Assembly: GCA_964486725.1 (NCBI GenBank)
Contig: CAZAOK010000006.1
Location: 5,745-69,744 of the forward strand
Origin: M55B154 sp964486725
GTDB lineage: Bacteria; Spirochaetota; UBA4802; UB4802
DNA length: 64,000 bases
Direction: 5' to 3'
Part shown: positions 9,284 to 18,444 of the stretch, in pieces
How the letters are laid out: every line of letters begins with the position of its first letter
Numbering within the stretch: the stretch's first letter is position 1
Made by a program: the position numbers and the translations under genes
The notes under the pieces: generated by a model
Seen by the model: only the letters and a program-made list of their open reading frames with translations
Told to the model about the DNA's origin: nothing
Database searches by the model: none

Positions 9284-9901
9284 TTAATCATATTTGTCAA
9301 ATAATTCTTTAACCTTTATCCCCGGCTGCCACCTGGCCGTCAGAAAAATCAGGCATGTTATACCAAGAGTGATCAGTACAAATATCAGCACCCTTTCAGA
9401 AGAATAGTACACATGACCATCATACTTTCTTGAAAATGCCAGGATCCCGATAACATCATTGGATGCACTGTTCTTATGACAGAAAACACAGCGGTCCTGT
9501 TTTTTAAAAGGTATTATACCGTTATACCTGCCCCCTTCAATGAAAAAAGACGGCCGGGGATGGGCGGAGTGTAATATTCCCAGTACTTTTTCATCGGGAA
9601 CATCCTTTCTCTCACCCGGAACAGGCACCAGCAAGCCATCAGAATCGTAGACACGAACCCGAATATCATGATGTGTTTCCATGTCATCAAGAAATATCCA
9701 CCCGTATACAGCCCTGCTCATAGTTTTTATACTGAGAAAACTGTCAGCAACAACTACCATCTGACGTTCAAGTTCCAGGAAATACCCTGACTTATATACA
9801 GAATATACGTCTCCCGCGTAAGGGGGAACAGAAAATATCTGAATAAAACTGACACCCCACAAGAGAATCAGATTTACCAGAATAAAACGTTTAAGATACA
9901 T
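9284..9901 (-). CDS. Membrane protein with one c-type haem motif, sensor-like
   Basis: A 205-residue protein with an N-terminal membrane helix (about 4-22), a periplasmic domain, a second membrane helix (about 165-188) and a short cytoplasmic tail. The periplasmic domain holds a single CVFCH haem-attachment motif near residue 140. The layout resembles the haem-containing sensor domains found ahead of kinases or methyl-accepting proteins, but no signalling domain follows. The C-terminal tail is only about 15 residues. It is inserted between dprA and topA, an unusual place for a cytochrome. Function unknown. Confidence 0.65.
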   Translation of the reverse strand: MYLKRFILVNLILLWGVSFIQIFSVPPYAGDVYSVYKSGYFLELERQMVVVADSFLSIKTMSRAVYGWIFLDDMETHHDIRVRVYDSDGLLVPVPGERKDVPDEKVLGILHSAHPRPSFFIEGGRYNGIIPFKKQDRCVFCHKNSASNDVIGILAFSRKYDGHVYYSSERVLIFVLITLGITCLIFLTARWQPGIKVKELFDKYD

Positions 9902-9943
9902 TGATCACGGGCCTCCGGGATATTATTATTCATGCCGACATGA

Positions 9944-11071
9944 TTACACTATACCAACCATGTTACCTTCACGCCGAATGATACTGGACAACTCCAGCAT
10001 AACAATCGCCTCGTTAACTTCTGCGCTGGATAACTGGAGTTGACGAACAAGTTCATCAATTTCCATGTCTCCTTTTCGCAGAATGTTTACCATCAGCCCT
10101 GGAATTCCATCAATTTCTTTCGGGGTTGAGACACTTATATTCTTGTCTACATGGTGGTTTTCTACTTTTTTGCCTGGTTGATCCTGTGTCCGCATCCAAA
10201 AGCCGGGCAAACCATCAATGATATCAGAAGTGTTGAATACGGGTGTTGCTCCCGTTTGAATCAACCGTATACACCCTTCATATTCTTCATCAAATGCCAT
10301 TCCGGGACACACGAATACTTCCCTGTTCTGCTCACACGCATACCTTGCGGTAATAAGCGCGCCGCTTTTTTGCGCGGCCTTAACGATAACGGTTCCCATT
10401 GACATTCCACTTATTATGCGATTTCTTCGGGCAAATGTCCAGTTGACAGCGTTTATTCCGGGTGGGTATTCAGACAAAAGAAGTGAATGCTCCGATTCAG
10501 ATATCCGGTTATAGATGTCTCGATTTGAATACGGGTACCGCTTATCTATTCCGTGCGCAAGGACTCCAATTGTCACACCGCCACTATCCAGCGCCCCGCA
10601 GTGTGCCTGCCGATCTATGCCAACTGCCATACCACTTACCACGGTAAAACCGGATTTCGCAAGCTCAGAGGCAATTTTCACGGCAACTGACGACGACCTG
10701 GCATCTGACTTTCTTGTACCCACCATGGCAATAGTGTTACGATTCAGCGTAGTTACATCAGCTCCCAGGTAATACAGAACAAGTGGCGGCCTTGCTATTT
10801 CCCTCAGAAGTGATGGATACTGCTCGTCCCAGAAGGTAACGATACCGAACCCGCCACGCTGGCAGGCTTTCAGAATAGATGAGGACACCTCTAATGGTGA
10901 GCCGCTATACACCTGGGCGATATGTCCCTGGCATTGTCGTGATTCCGTTGAAAGAAAATCGTTATACACGACAGGTGGTGGATATTCTTTACAATTCTCC
11001 CATATGTTATTTTGAGATGGCGCACTTACCAGCGACAGGGCCACGGCGTACTCAAGCATATTGTTCTGCAT
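9944..11071 (-). CDS. dprA: DNA processing protein DprA
   Basis: A DprA/Smf protein of 375 residues that binds single-stranded DNA and loads RecA during transformation or recombination. The Rossmann-like core shows GTRKSDAR, SGMAVGIDRQAH and GHGID-like (AHGIDKRYP) motifs typical of the family. The C-terminal part, after about residue 310, looks like the winged-helix domain. A TTG codon is present one codon upstream, but the ATG at 11071 overlaps the stop of the TPR lipoprotein gene as TGATG and has a GGGGG site, so it is preferred. ComF at 48948 is the only other competence-type gene in the window. Confidence 0.93.
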   Translation of the reverse strand: MQNNMLEYAVALSLVSAPSQNNIWENCKEYPPPVVYNDFLSTESRQCQGHIAQVYSGSPLEVSSSILKACQRGGFGIVTFWDEQYPSLLREIARPPLVLYYLGADVTTLNRNTIAMVGTRKSDARSSSVAVKIASELAKSGFTVVSGMAVGIDRQAHCGALDSGGVTIGVLAHGIDKRYPYSNRDIYNRISESEHSLLLSEYPPGINAVNWTFARRNRIISGMSMGTVIVKAAQKSGALITARYACEQNREVFVCPGMAFDEEYEGCIRLIQTGATPVFNTSDIIDGLPGFWMRTQDQPGKKVENHHVDKNISVSTPKEIDGIPGLMVNILRKGDMEIDELVRQLQLSSAEVNEAIVMLELSSIIRREGNMVGIV

Positions 11072-11781
11072 CAATTCCCCCCCGATATTTCACGCATTAT
11101 CCGCTGAATATTTTGCCTGCAATTCTCCCGGTACTCCCTGACCCGCGATGAGTCGGGCAGCTTTTGCAGATCAGCATACAGCCGTTCATATACGGAAAGC
11201 GCCTTTTGCGGCTCTTTATTCTCGTAATGAAACCTTGCCAGGGCAAACCTGGCCATGTAATAAGAAGGGTTTGTAACCACAAGCTCTTTTAAGATCCGGG
11301 TTGCTTTTTCTTTTTGTCCTCTTGAGTAATAAAGAAAAATACTGTAGCTGTAACGGGCTTCGGTGTACTCAGGCTGTAGTGATAATGTCTTCCGGTAATG
11401 ATATTCTGCCTTGTCCATGTCTTTATCACTATCCAGTTCAACTCCCCGGTTCGCATAGGCAAGGGCCAGCTGGTAATGAACACGGGCAGAATCCCGACCA
11501 TAGCCGATAGCCTTTTTCAGCGAGTCAATGGCCGGGTCCCATGAGCGCCTGTCGTTATATTTTTCTCCAAGTTCCTGGTAAATGCTACCCAGTTGATCAG
11601 CATGTTCCATCTTTTCTGATACTTTTTTTTCGTATTTACCGGCTTCCTGTTTTAAACGGGATATCTCATCTTTTCCAACTGTCTTCACCGATTTTAAAGT
11701 GAAGAGGTCATCCATGAATCCATTCTTACATCCGCTCATAAAAAGAACAGCCAGTATTACTGGTAGTAATAATTTTTTCAT
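11071..11781 (-). CDS. TPR-repeat lipoprotein
   Basis: A 236-residue protein with a lipoprotein signal peptide ending in a lipobox (FMSGC, Cys18). A charged helical stretch at about 38-65 follows, then tandem tetratricopeptide repeats to about residue 200. It is probably attached to the inner or outer membrane and acts as a protein-interaction scaffold. Its stop overlaps the dprA start by one base, so it is the likely first gene of the dprA-hslU run. No specific partner can be named. Confidence 0.8.
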   Translation of the reverse strand: MKKLLLPVILAVLFMSGCKNGFMDDLFTLKSVKTVGKDEISRLKQEAGKYEKKVSEKMEHADQLGSIYQELGEKYNDRRSWDPAIDSLKKAIGYGRDSARVHYQLALAYANRGVELDSDKDMDKAEYHYRKTLSLQPEYTEARYSYSIFLYYSRGQKEKATRILKELVVTNPSYYMARFALARFHYENKEPQKALSVYERLYADLQKLPDSSRVREYRENCRQNIQRIMREISGGN

Positions 11782-11936
11782 TGGTTCATTCCACTCTTAG
11801 TATTATACAGCTCCTATTATATTATACGTGAGAAATGCTCCTGTTGTTAAATTTTTTTAAAAAAAACTTGATGAATTACGCGTAATTATACTCTTTGAAA
11901 ACAATCGGCAACAATAATTTCATCAAGGAGGTAATA

Positions 11937-12137
11937 ATGCTGCCAAGACCCATGCGCGCCAAAGATTTCACCTGCCTGTATTGCGGATCCAGACTTGAAC
12001 TTACAATAAAGAATCTTCATATAGGAGAAAACATTGGATCATGCCCCATGTGTAGTGAAGAGTTCTGCCTCAAGATAGACAAAGAGGACATGGAGCAACT
12101 CTGGGAAGCGGAAGAGATAAGACCAACCGGGCACTGA
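11937..12137 (+). CDS. Small zinc-ribbon protein
   Basis: A 66-residue protein with CLYC and CPMC pairs about 25 residues apart, a Cys4 zinc ribbon, plus an acidic C-terminus. The frame is open 14 codons further upstream, but the ATG at 11937 has a strong AAGGAGG site just before it and begins directly ahead of the ribbon. Its stop directly abuts the stop of the convergent HIT gene. Function unknown. Confidence 0.7.
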   Translation: MLPRPMRAKDFTCLYCGSRLELTIKNLHIGENIGSCPMCSEEFCLKIDKEDMEQLWEAEEIRPTGH

Positions 12138-12632
12138 CTATTCACCGCCATTACCATGGAAGCGGTTTCTCATTCGCTTCATAACATCATTTGGGTCAAT
12201 AACCATGACCCTGGTATCAGCAAGCACGTCAAGAAAACCTGTTTCATTGGGAAAGCGGGGAACAATATGCTGATGTATATGACTGATACTGGCCCCGCTC
12301 CATTGGCCCAGGTTGTACCCCACGTTAAAACCTGATGGTTTAAATTCATCTTTTAAATACTGAAGGGTTTGCACCGTTAACCGGTGCATCTGCAGTGCTT
12401 CTTCTTCTGTCAGATCTTCCAGGTTCATTATATGACGCAGGGGAAAAATCATGAGGTGACCGGGATTAAAAGGATACAGGTTAACCGTAACAATGAAAAG
12501 ATCTGTCCGGTACACCTCTAAAACATCAACGGCTGGGTCATGATCCCTTATGGCACAGAGTATACAATCCACATGGTTATTTTTACTACCCACGTATTTT
12601 ATTTTTTCGGTATTAAAAAGATGATGTCTCAT
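12138..12632 (-). CDS. HIT-family nucleotide hydrolase/phosphorylase
   Basis: A 164-residue histidine-triad protein. The active-site signature HIHQHIVP is present, as is the upstream NLYPFNPGHLMI segment. An N-terminal CILC pair is typical of bacterial Fhit/Ap4A-phosphorylase-like members. Such proteins cleave dinucleoside polyphosphates or nucleotide phosphoramidates in the cytoplasm; the exact substrate cannot be read from sequence. It lies 17 bases downstream of the pentahaem cytochrome gene. Confidence 0.88.
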   Translation of the reverse strand: MRHHLFNTEKIKYVGSKNNHVDCILCAIRDHDPAVDVLEVYRTDLFIVTVNLYPFNPGHLMIFPLRHIMNLEDLTEEEALQMHRLTVQTLQYLKDEFKPSGFNVGYNLGQWSGASISHIHQHIVPRFPNETGFLDVLADTRVMVIDPNDVMKRMRNRFHGNGGE

Positions 12633-12649
12633 GCGTTCCCGGTTAAATA

Positions 12650-13534
12650 CTATTTTTGTACAATATTTCTTTTTTTCCTGGTAACAATCAATATGTAAAC
12701 CGCGAATGAAATAATAATTAAAATACTAATACACGCGGTCAGCAGGTAAATCAAGTCAAGCCGCCTTACAACTGTTATTTTCGACTTGAGGTCATTATCC
12801 AGGTATTCAATTTCAAGTTCCACAAACTTCCTGGTGTATTCTATTTCCTGCTTGGAAAACACGTGCACCAGTTGATGGAAATAGCTTTTCAACTCCCTGT
12901 AACGCTCTTCTGTTTCTCCTTTCTCAACATGTCTTTTATCAAGATATTCGAAGGAATCCTCTATATCCTCGATACTTTTTTCAATATTTGAAATCGCGGC
13001 TACCATCTGCCTGGAATACTCAACCGAATGGCAGTCTGAACAGGTGCGGTCAGAGATAATATGCAAGGTTGAACGTTGAATATTATGTTTACCGTGACAA
13101 CTGACGCAATTGGGTTCCCCTTCTTTCATTACAGAGGTATAATGAGGACTTCTTTTGAACTGCCTGTACGCGGTTGAATGACACTCCTGCCTGCCGCAAA
13201 ATGTAAGCACTTCACGCTTAGAAGGCTTACCAATGAAATTATATTTTTTTGACTTTGCAAGCCGTGAATCGTTTACACGGGGGTTGCCACCGTGACAAAT
13301 CTGGCATTCCCTGTTATTATCTGCATGTACACTTTCACGCCATTCCAGTAATACAGAACCGGTTTTCCCGCTTAGTGTTTTATGGCATTCAATACAATAA
13401 TTAACCGCTTTTCTTTTATTCCGTGCCGAATCTTCATTGTTGTCCTGTTGCGCCATTATCATGGCGAGTGGTGAAACCACACATAGGATAAACAACGACA
13501 GGCCAAAGGAGATATATCTTTGCTTCATTCTCAT
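12650..13534 (-). CDS. Membrane-anchored pentahaem cytochrome c
   Basis: A secreted cytochrome of about 294 residues. After an N-terminal signal segment it has four CXXCH motifs (CIECH, CQICH, CVSCH, CSDCH) and one unusual CX4CH motif (CGRQECH) between the second and third. The middle third (about 165-245) is highly charged and probably forms long helices. A membrane helix near 255-280 ends in a basic tail, leaving the haems outside the cytoplasmic membrane. GTG, ATG and ATG starts lie close together; the ATG at 13534 is chosen for its spacing from a GGGGTG site. The helical part plus terminal membrane helix could suggest a sensor or a docking module. Confidence 0.8.
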   Translation of the reverse strand: MRMKQRYISFGLSLFILCVVSPLAMIMAQQDNNEDSARNKRKAVNYCIECHKTLSGKTGSVLLEWRESVHADNNRECQICHGGNPRVNDSRLAKSKKYNFIGKPSKREVLTFCGRQECHSTAYRQFKRSPHYTSVMKEGEPNCVSCHGKHNIQRSTLHIISDRTCSDCHSVEYSRQMVAAISNIEKSIEDIEDSFEYLDKRHVEKGETEERYRELKSYFHQLVHVFSKQEIEYTRKFVELEIEYLDNDLKSKITVVRRLDLIYLLTACISILIIISFAVYILIVTRKKRNIVQK

Positions 13535-13616
13535 TACCAGCACCCCGGGAAAATAGTATGACTTACTTACTTTTCGTCAAATGATGTTATAATAATTACA
13601 TACTTATCGAATAACT

Positions 13617-14093
13617 TCAGAATGGAAACAGGGCATCCCCGGCAAATAGTACAAGCATCCACAAAATTATATTAGTATATATACCGGCAACGATATCATC
13701 CACCATGATACCAACTCCACCACGGAGTTTCTGCAGCCTGTTGATGGGAAAAGGTTTCATGATATCAAAAAACCTGAATAGAACAAAAGCCATGAGTACC
13801 ATTACCCAATTGTAAGGGAGGAAAAGCATTGCTATCCAGAAACCGATAATCTCATCAATGACTATCTCTGAGGCATCTTTTTTCCCAAAAAAAGATTCAC
13901 CTGATTCGGCTAATCGAAATGAAGGATAAAGGAGAACAAGCACTATCAGAACGTTTGCCAGGCAACCGTAACTACCCAGCAACTGCTGTTCAATAATGTA
14001 TATCAATACAGCCAGTAATGTCCCGGCAGTACCGGACATGACAGGAGAATACCCCGTGTATAAACCAGTGAACAATAATTCCTTTAATCTCAT
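13617..14093 (-). CDS. pgpA: Phosphatidylglycerophosphatase A
   Basis: PgpA family membrane phosphatase that dephosphorylates phosphatidylglycerol phosphate, the step after PgsA. Visible motifs are SGTAGT near the N-terminus, EIVIDEIIG, FRFFDIMKPFP and GVGIMVDD, with about four membrane segments. It follows pgsA directly. A TTG at 14099 immediately follows the pgsA stop and is an alternative start two codons upstream of the ATG at 14093. Confidence 0.92.
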   Translation of the reverse strand: MRLKELLFTGLYTGYSPVMSGTAGTLLAVLIYIIEQQLLGSYGCLANVLIVLVLLYPSFRLAESGESFFGKKDASEIVIDEIIGFWIAMLFLPYNWVMVLMAFVLFRFFDIMKPFPINRLQKLRGGVGIMVDDIVAGIYTNIILWMLVLFAGDALFPF

Positions 14094-14099
14094 GGGCAA

Positions 14100-14768
14100 T
14101 TAATCCTTTTGCGAATAAGGAGGCAGGAATAATCGCCAGTTTGAAACCATGTATCGCAGCCCTGAAAGGGCAGTCAGCAATGTAACCAGGGCCATGATAA
14201 AATAAGGCCCCAGAATCAACCACTTGTCAGGAAGTGAAGAATTCATAATGTCAATTACTGTATTGTACTTAAGAAAACTGGAGGTTCCAAACTCATAGGT
14301 GACCTCCAACAGGTAACTCCTGAGAATTAACACCATTATTATTACAAAAATTGAAGTCATCTGAAAGGCGGTCTTCACTTTTCCGAACCTGCTTGTCTTG
14401 AGTTCAGTGCCCTTTCGTATGGCAAGGTATCGCATTCCGGTAATCAACAGGTCACGTCCAACAATTATTATCACCATCCAGAGTGGAATCAGTGGATCAA
14501 GAAAGAGAAAGGCTATCATGGCAGAAATCACCAGGAATTTATCAGCCAGGGGATCAAGAAATTTCCCCATATCCGTCTCCTGGTTAAGTTTTCTCGCACT
14601 CCACCCATCAAGCAGGTCAGTAAATGAAGCAAATGCGAATACCACAAGTGCCAGTATGCGATGGCTTACCGTAGGGGTAAATACCAGGTAAAGGAAAAGA
14701 GGTATCAGAACGATTCTAAGAAGTGATAACAAGTTTGGTATATTCAGAAACAGGTCTCGTATATTCAA
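14100..14768 (-). CDS. pgsA: CDP-diacylglycerol--glycerol-3-phosphate 3-phosphatidyltransferase
   Basis: A 222-residue CDP-alcohol phosphatidyltransferase that makes phosphatidylglycerol phosphate in the inner membrane. The family signature is intact: DGWSAR, then GKFLDPLADK, giving the DGX2ARX8GX3DX3D pattern at about residues 55-77. Several membrane helices follow. It uses a TTG start that overlaps the rimO stop codon and has an AGGAG site. The next gene, pgpA, encodes the following enzyme of the same pathway. Confidence 0.94.
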   Translation of the reverse strand: MNIRDLFLNIPNLLSLLRIVLIPLFLYLVFTPTVSHRILALVVFAFASFTDLLDGWSARKLNQETDMGKFLDPLADKFLVISAMIAFLFLDPLIPLWMVIIIVGRDLLITGMRYLAIRKGTELKTSRFGKVKTAFQMTSIFVIIMVLILRSYLLEVTYEFGTSSFLKYNTVIDIMNSSLPDKWLILGPYFIMALVTLLTALSGLRYMVSNWRLFLPPYSQKD

Positions 14769-16084
14769 GCTTTTTCTCCTGAGAGGTCATATTCCAGCGC
14801 ATCCGTGATGATGGCTTTTACAAATGAATGTATACGAATGGAGTCTCCGGTCAAGAAAAAAATACCATCTACTTCAGGAGCATCATACTGGGTTCTCCCT
14901 ATCCAGTTATAATCATCTACCTGTTCTTCAACCAGAACGGTAACTGTTGATCCGATAAGTGACAGGTTTTTCTCTATGGAAATATCTTTCTGAATTTCCA
15001 TCAACCTGTTAAACCGCTGCTGTTTCTTCTTTTGTGAAACTGTATCCGCAAGCTGCGCTGCCCTGGTATTCTCTTCCGGGGAATACATGAAACAGCCCAC
15101 CCTGTCCAGCTTCATTTTCTGCACAAAGCACATCAATTCTTCAAAATCATCGTCGGTTTCACCGGGGTATCCCACCATGAAGGTGGAACGTATATGAATT
15201 CCCGGCACCCTCTCCCTGAATCGCCTGATAAGTTCTTCGTATTTTTTACTATTGCCGGTTCTCCCCATTGATCTCAAGATATGACTACTCACATGCTGCA
15301 GGGGAATATCAATGTATGGCACAACTTTTTCATTCTCCGCGATTAGATCGATAATGGAGTCATCCGCGTGATCGGGATGGCAATACAGCAGGCGAATCCA
15401 GAAATATGTATCAGAAATAGTGGATATTCTTTCCACAAGTTCTTTCAGCTCTGTTACTTCATACCGGTAGGCTGCGATATCCTGGGCAACTATATTCAGC
15501 TCCATTGCGCCATTTTGCAGCGCAAGGGCGGCGTCATTACACACCTGGTCAGGTGAATACGATACATGCTGCCCCCTGATCAGAGGTATGGCGCAATAGC
15601 TGCAGTTATTAGAGCATCCCTCGGCAATTTTAATATACCTGTAGGGAATAGTATCGATAAGGGGAACTTTTGTAACCTGCGCAACCGGCTGAACATCTAT
15701 GCCTAATACACGGCCCATCTCCGGAAGAAAATTCTCGTCAATGAGGCCATACACAAAATCAACCTCCGGTATCTCCGCAACCAGTGATTCCCTGTAACGC
15801 TGAGACAGGCAACCCGCAACAACCACAAAGGGAGACTGGTTGTCCTGCTGAATTTCAGCATCGTTCTTTAGCTGAAGAGCTTCGAAAATAACATCAATGG
15901 ATTCTTCTTTGGCATCCTGAATGAAACCACAGGTGTTAATAATAACCAGCCGGGCATCTTCGGGATTTTCCACAGGCTGGAATCCCGCCGACTCCAGGGT
16001 TCCCTGCAGGAATTCCGAATCAACGAGATTTTTTGAACAACCAAGTGAGATGATGTAAAATGATATAGTTTCCGGCGTATGCAC
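14765..16084 (-). CDS. rimO: Ribosomal protein S12 methylthiotransferase RimO
   Basis: A 439-residue radical SAM methylthiotransferase. The N-terminal UPF0004 domain has the three cluster cysteines in SLGCSKN, NTCGF and GCLSQR. The central radical SAM motif is CSNNCSYC (CX3CX2C), and a TRAM domain occupies the last about 65 residues. The GCSKNLVDSE signature points to RimO, which modifies S12, over the tRNA enzyme MiaB. It starts with GTG, 2 bases after the rodZ-like stop. Confidence 0.95.
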   Translation of the reverse strand: MHTPETISFYIISLGCSKNLVDSEFLQGTLESAGFQPVENPEDARLVIINTCGFIQDAKEESIDVIFEALQLKNDAEIQQDNQSPFVVVAGCLSQRYRESLVAEIPEVDFVYGLIDENFLPEMGRVLGIDVQPVAQVTKVPLIDTIPYRYIKIAEGCSNNCSYCAIPLIRGQHVSYSPDQVCNDAALALQNGAMELNIVAQDIAAYRYEVTELKELVERISTISDTYFWIRLLYCHPDHADDSIIDLIAENEKVVPYIDIPLQHVSSHILRSMGRTGNSKKYEELIRRFRERVPGIHIRSTFMVGYPGETDDDFEELMCFVQKMKLDRVGCFMYSPEENTRAAQLADTVSQKKKQQRFNRLMEIQKDISIEKNLSLIGSTVTVLVEEQVDDYNWIGRTQYDAPEVDGIFFLTGDSIRIHSFVKAIITDALEYDLSGEKA

Positions 16085-16086
16085 TC

Positions 16087-17244
16087 TTACCAGTCTTTAA
16101 CCTGTATGTGATACTTATTGGGATTACCGGGGTCTTTGCGCCATGTTATCACCTTGTTTGCGATTTGCCCCGGCAATCCGAAGGTATAGGGCTTACCGTT
16201 TATTTTTGCCTTAAGGCCGCCCGCATTACCAATTTTTAACTGGATATACTCAGAGGCTTCCCATCTTTCACGGGTTCCGGCAGGGATTATCCCTTTCACC
16301 TTCTCATTTCCGTCAAGGTAAAGCTCAAGGTAGGTCTTCTGATTAAATTCAGCGTCAAAGACAATCTTTAAATTATTATCAGTATGCGCCACAACCTGGG
16401 TCCCCTGTGTCTCTTCTTTTTCAAATTCAGGCTCAACAATGTCACTCTTCTGATCCTCTGCTTTGGCTACTTCTTCATTGCTGGCCCCGCCAAGCATCAC
16501 CCGAAGCTTGGCACGATTATCGGTCAGGCCTTTCAGCGTAACAATCACATCACGGGGAACACCCGGTGCGTCAATAGTGACAGGTTTTTCCATCTCCAGG
16601 GTATATGACATGCCTTCGGGCAGCAATTGCAGAGTAACACCCGAGTCAGCTATATCCGAAATGATAAACATTACCTCTTTGTTATCCACCATAAACTGGG
16701 CAGCTTCATTGTTATACAGCAGAATAAAACCACTCTGATTTGTTAATTGCATTGAATGGATTTTTTCAATTTTAATTTCACTGTCCCTGGCAAGCTTATA
16801 TTCATTCTGAATATTCGCGATTGAATCATCACCCTCAATATCGATATCCGATGTAAAGAGGGTAGCAGCCAGCCAGCCCACAATCAATATAACCAAAACA
16901 ACCCCGACACCCAGCAGCATACTTTTATACTGTTCAACATATAGCGAAACCTGTGAAAGAATCGATGGACCCGTTGGTTTTGTAAGCTCTTCAATGGGCG
17001 TAGTACTTTCTCCAATCTTATATCCTTTATATGATTGAATGATCTCGTCAGCGTCCATTTTAAGGTATTCGGCGTAACTTCTCAAAAAACCGGTAACATA
17101 TGTCTCTCCCGGAAACTTTTCGAACTCTTCGTTTTCAAGAGCTTCAATATATATGGCCGACATATTTGTATCCCTGGCCACATCCCTGATGGTAAGTTTT
17201 TTGGCCTCCCTGGTGGCCCGCAGTTTTTCTCCTATTCCTTCCAC
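16087..17244 (-). CDS. RodZ-like helix-turn-helix membrane protein
   Basis: A 385-residue protein with an N-terminal Cro/C1-type helix-turn-helix (about 5-70), a linker, a single membrane helix (about 110-130) and a C-terminal DUF4115-like beta domain (about 310-380). RodZ binds MreB through its helix-turn-helix and helps organise the rod-shape elongation machinery. mreBCD, pbp2 and rodA are in this window but far away (51557-57138). GTG start with a GAGGAG site that overlaps the lolA stop region. Confidence 0.88.
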   Translation of the reverse strand: MEGIGEKLRATREAKKLTIRDVARDTNMSAIYIEALENEEFEKFPGETYVTGFLRSYAEYLKMDADEIIQSYKGYKIGESTTPIEELTKPTGPSILSQVSLYVEQYKSMLLGVGVVLVILIVGWLAATLFTSDIDIEGDDSIANIQNEYKLARDSEIKIEKIHSMQLTNQSGFILLYNNEAAQFMVDNKEVMFIISDIADSGVTLQLLPEGMSYTLEMEKPVTIDAPGVPRDVIVTLKGLTDNRAKLRVMLGGASNEEVAKAEDQKSDIVEPEFEKEETQGTQVVAHTDNNLKIVFDAEFNQKTYLELYLDGNEKVKGIIPAGTRERWEASEYIQLKIGNAGGLKAKINGKPYTFGLPGQIANKVITWRKDPGNPNKYHIQVKDW

Positions 17245-17247
17245 AAC

Positions 17248-17940
17248 CTACTCCTCGGATAACATTGGATTTTTAATTACGCGTGCTTTAGACGGGATGT
17301 CAAATTTGAAAATTCCATTGGGAAGGTTAACCCCTGTTTTAATATTACTAAAATCAATTGTAACCTTTTTTCCTGATGACGTTTCACCTTCAGCACGACT
17401 TATAAAATATTTTTCATTGATCCACAACTTAATGGTACGATATCCGCTCCTGGTTTCCCTCTGTTTAAGGAAAAGGGTGTAGAATTTTTCACCATCTTTA
17501 TTTGTTTCCGGCTGATCACTTGAAGCAAACTTATAGTGGTACTTAGAAAACAACCTTGTCAGGCCGCTCCTGGTTCCCGAAGAGAAGAGAGAGGCAGAAT
17601 CTGAATTCAGATCCTGGTCTGCCACCACGTTCATACTTGGAATGTATATCCACATACGGGAGCCATTTGAAATTATCTTTTGCCCATAGGGACTGCTGAA
17701 ATCAACCAGCAGCTTTTCGGGGGCCTTGAATTTTACTGTACCCCGCTGATGAAGCTTTTTCCCAAGTTTATCAGATACTATAACGAAGTTTGCCTGGTAG
17801 GTCTTGACCTCTGAAAAAGTCTTTTTTACATTTTTTACCACATCGCTAACGGTGGTAAACTCGAAATTATACCCCATGGCAATACCGGCACTCATGAGTA
17901 AAACCAGTACTGCGCATACTGTTTTTAGTGATCTGATCAT
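17248..17940 (-). CDS. lolA: LolA-like outer-membrane lipoprotein carrier
   Basis: A 230-residue periplasmic protein with a signal peptide ending near AMGYN and the LolA fold pattern: TYQANF, then KLHQRGTVKFKAPEKLLVDF, then the hydrophobic SNGSRMWIYIPSMN strand. LolA carries lipoproteins from the LolCDE transporter across the periplasm, which implies an outer membrane. It is first in a run with the rodZ-like gene, rimO, pgsA and pgpA. Confidence 0.9.
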   Translation of the reverse strand: MIRSLKTVCAVLVLLMSAGIAMGYNFEFTTVSDVVKNVKKTFSEVKTYQANFVIVSDKLGKKLHQRGTVKFKAPEKLLVDFSSPYGQKIISNGSRMWIYIPSMNVVADQDLNSDSASLFSSGTRSGLTRLFSKYHYKFASSDQPETNKDGEKFYTLFLKQRETRSGYRTIKLWINEKYFISRAEGETSSGKKVTIDFSNIKTGVNLPNGIFKFDIPSKARVIKNPMLSEE

Positions 17941-18156
17941 TATACGACTATTCTCCTGATTTTTAGGATGGTTCCTTGTTAAACAACAAAAGTAATTTCA
18001 AACAGTAAAAAGTCAAATCAAAAAATCAGCTATAATAAAATGCAAAATTATTCTATATAACCCAAAAAGTGTTTAAATATTGTAGACAAATACTATTCCC
18101 TGTACTAACCTGTTGATAACAGAACAGATACAAATTCAAACCAGGATGAAACTACT

Positions 18157-18345
18157 ATGAAAGCAATCTTTATCGGGCAAAACAGGTTGAAAGAGGTCGA
18201 CTTTGAAGACTTGTATCTTGACGATGAATTTGTAGCACTTCTCAGTGAATTTAATATCCTTGAGTCACATATAGTATATTTTTCCGCCGGTGACGCGAAG
18301 ATCAAGGAAATACTCATCAAGAAAGAACCATCCATATCAGCATAG
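18157..18345 (+). CDS. Small hypothetical protein
   Basis: A 62-residue acidic ORF with a possible AGGA ribosome binding site about 10 bases before the ATG. It has no signal peptide, membrane segment or motif that I recognise. It precedes the candidate riboswitch and the HD-GYP gene but ends about 400 bases before the latter. It could be a spurious ORF. Confidence 0.4.
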   Translation: MKAIFIGQNRLKEVDFEDLYLDDEFVALLSEFNILESHIVYFSAGDAKIKEILIKKEPSISA

Positions 18346-18444
18346 CACACCACGAGATTTACTGTACCTGAAACCGGCCATAAAAATGCCGCCTAAGCCG
18401 GTGATCACCCGGGCTTTTCGCGTAAATACTTGATCATTACAACA

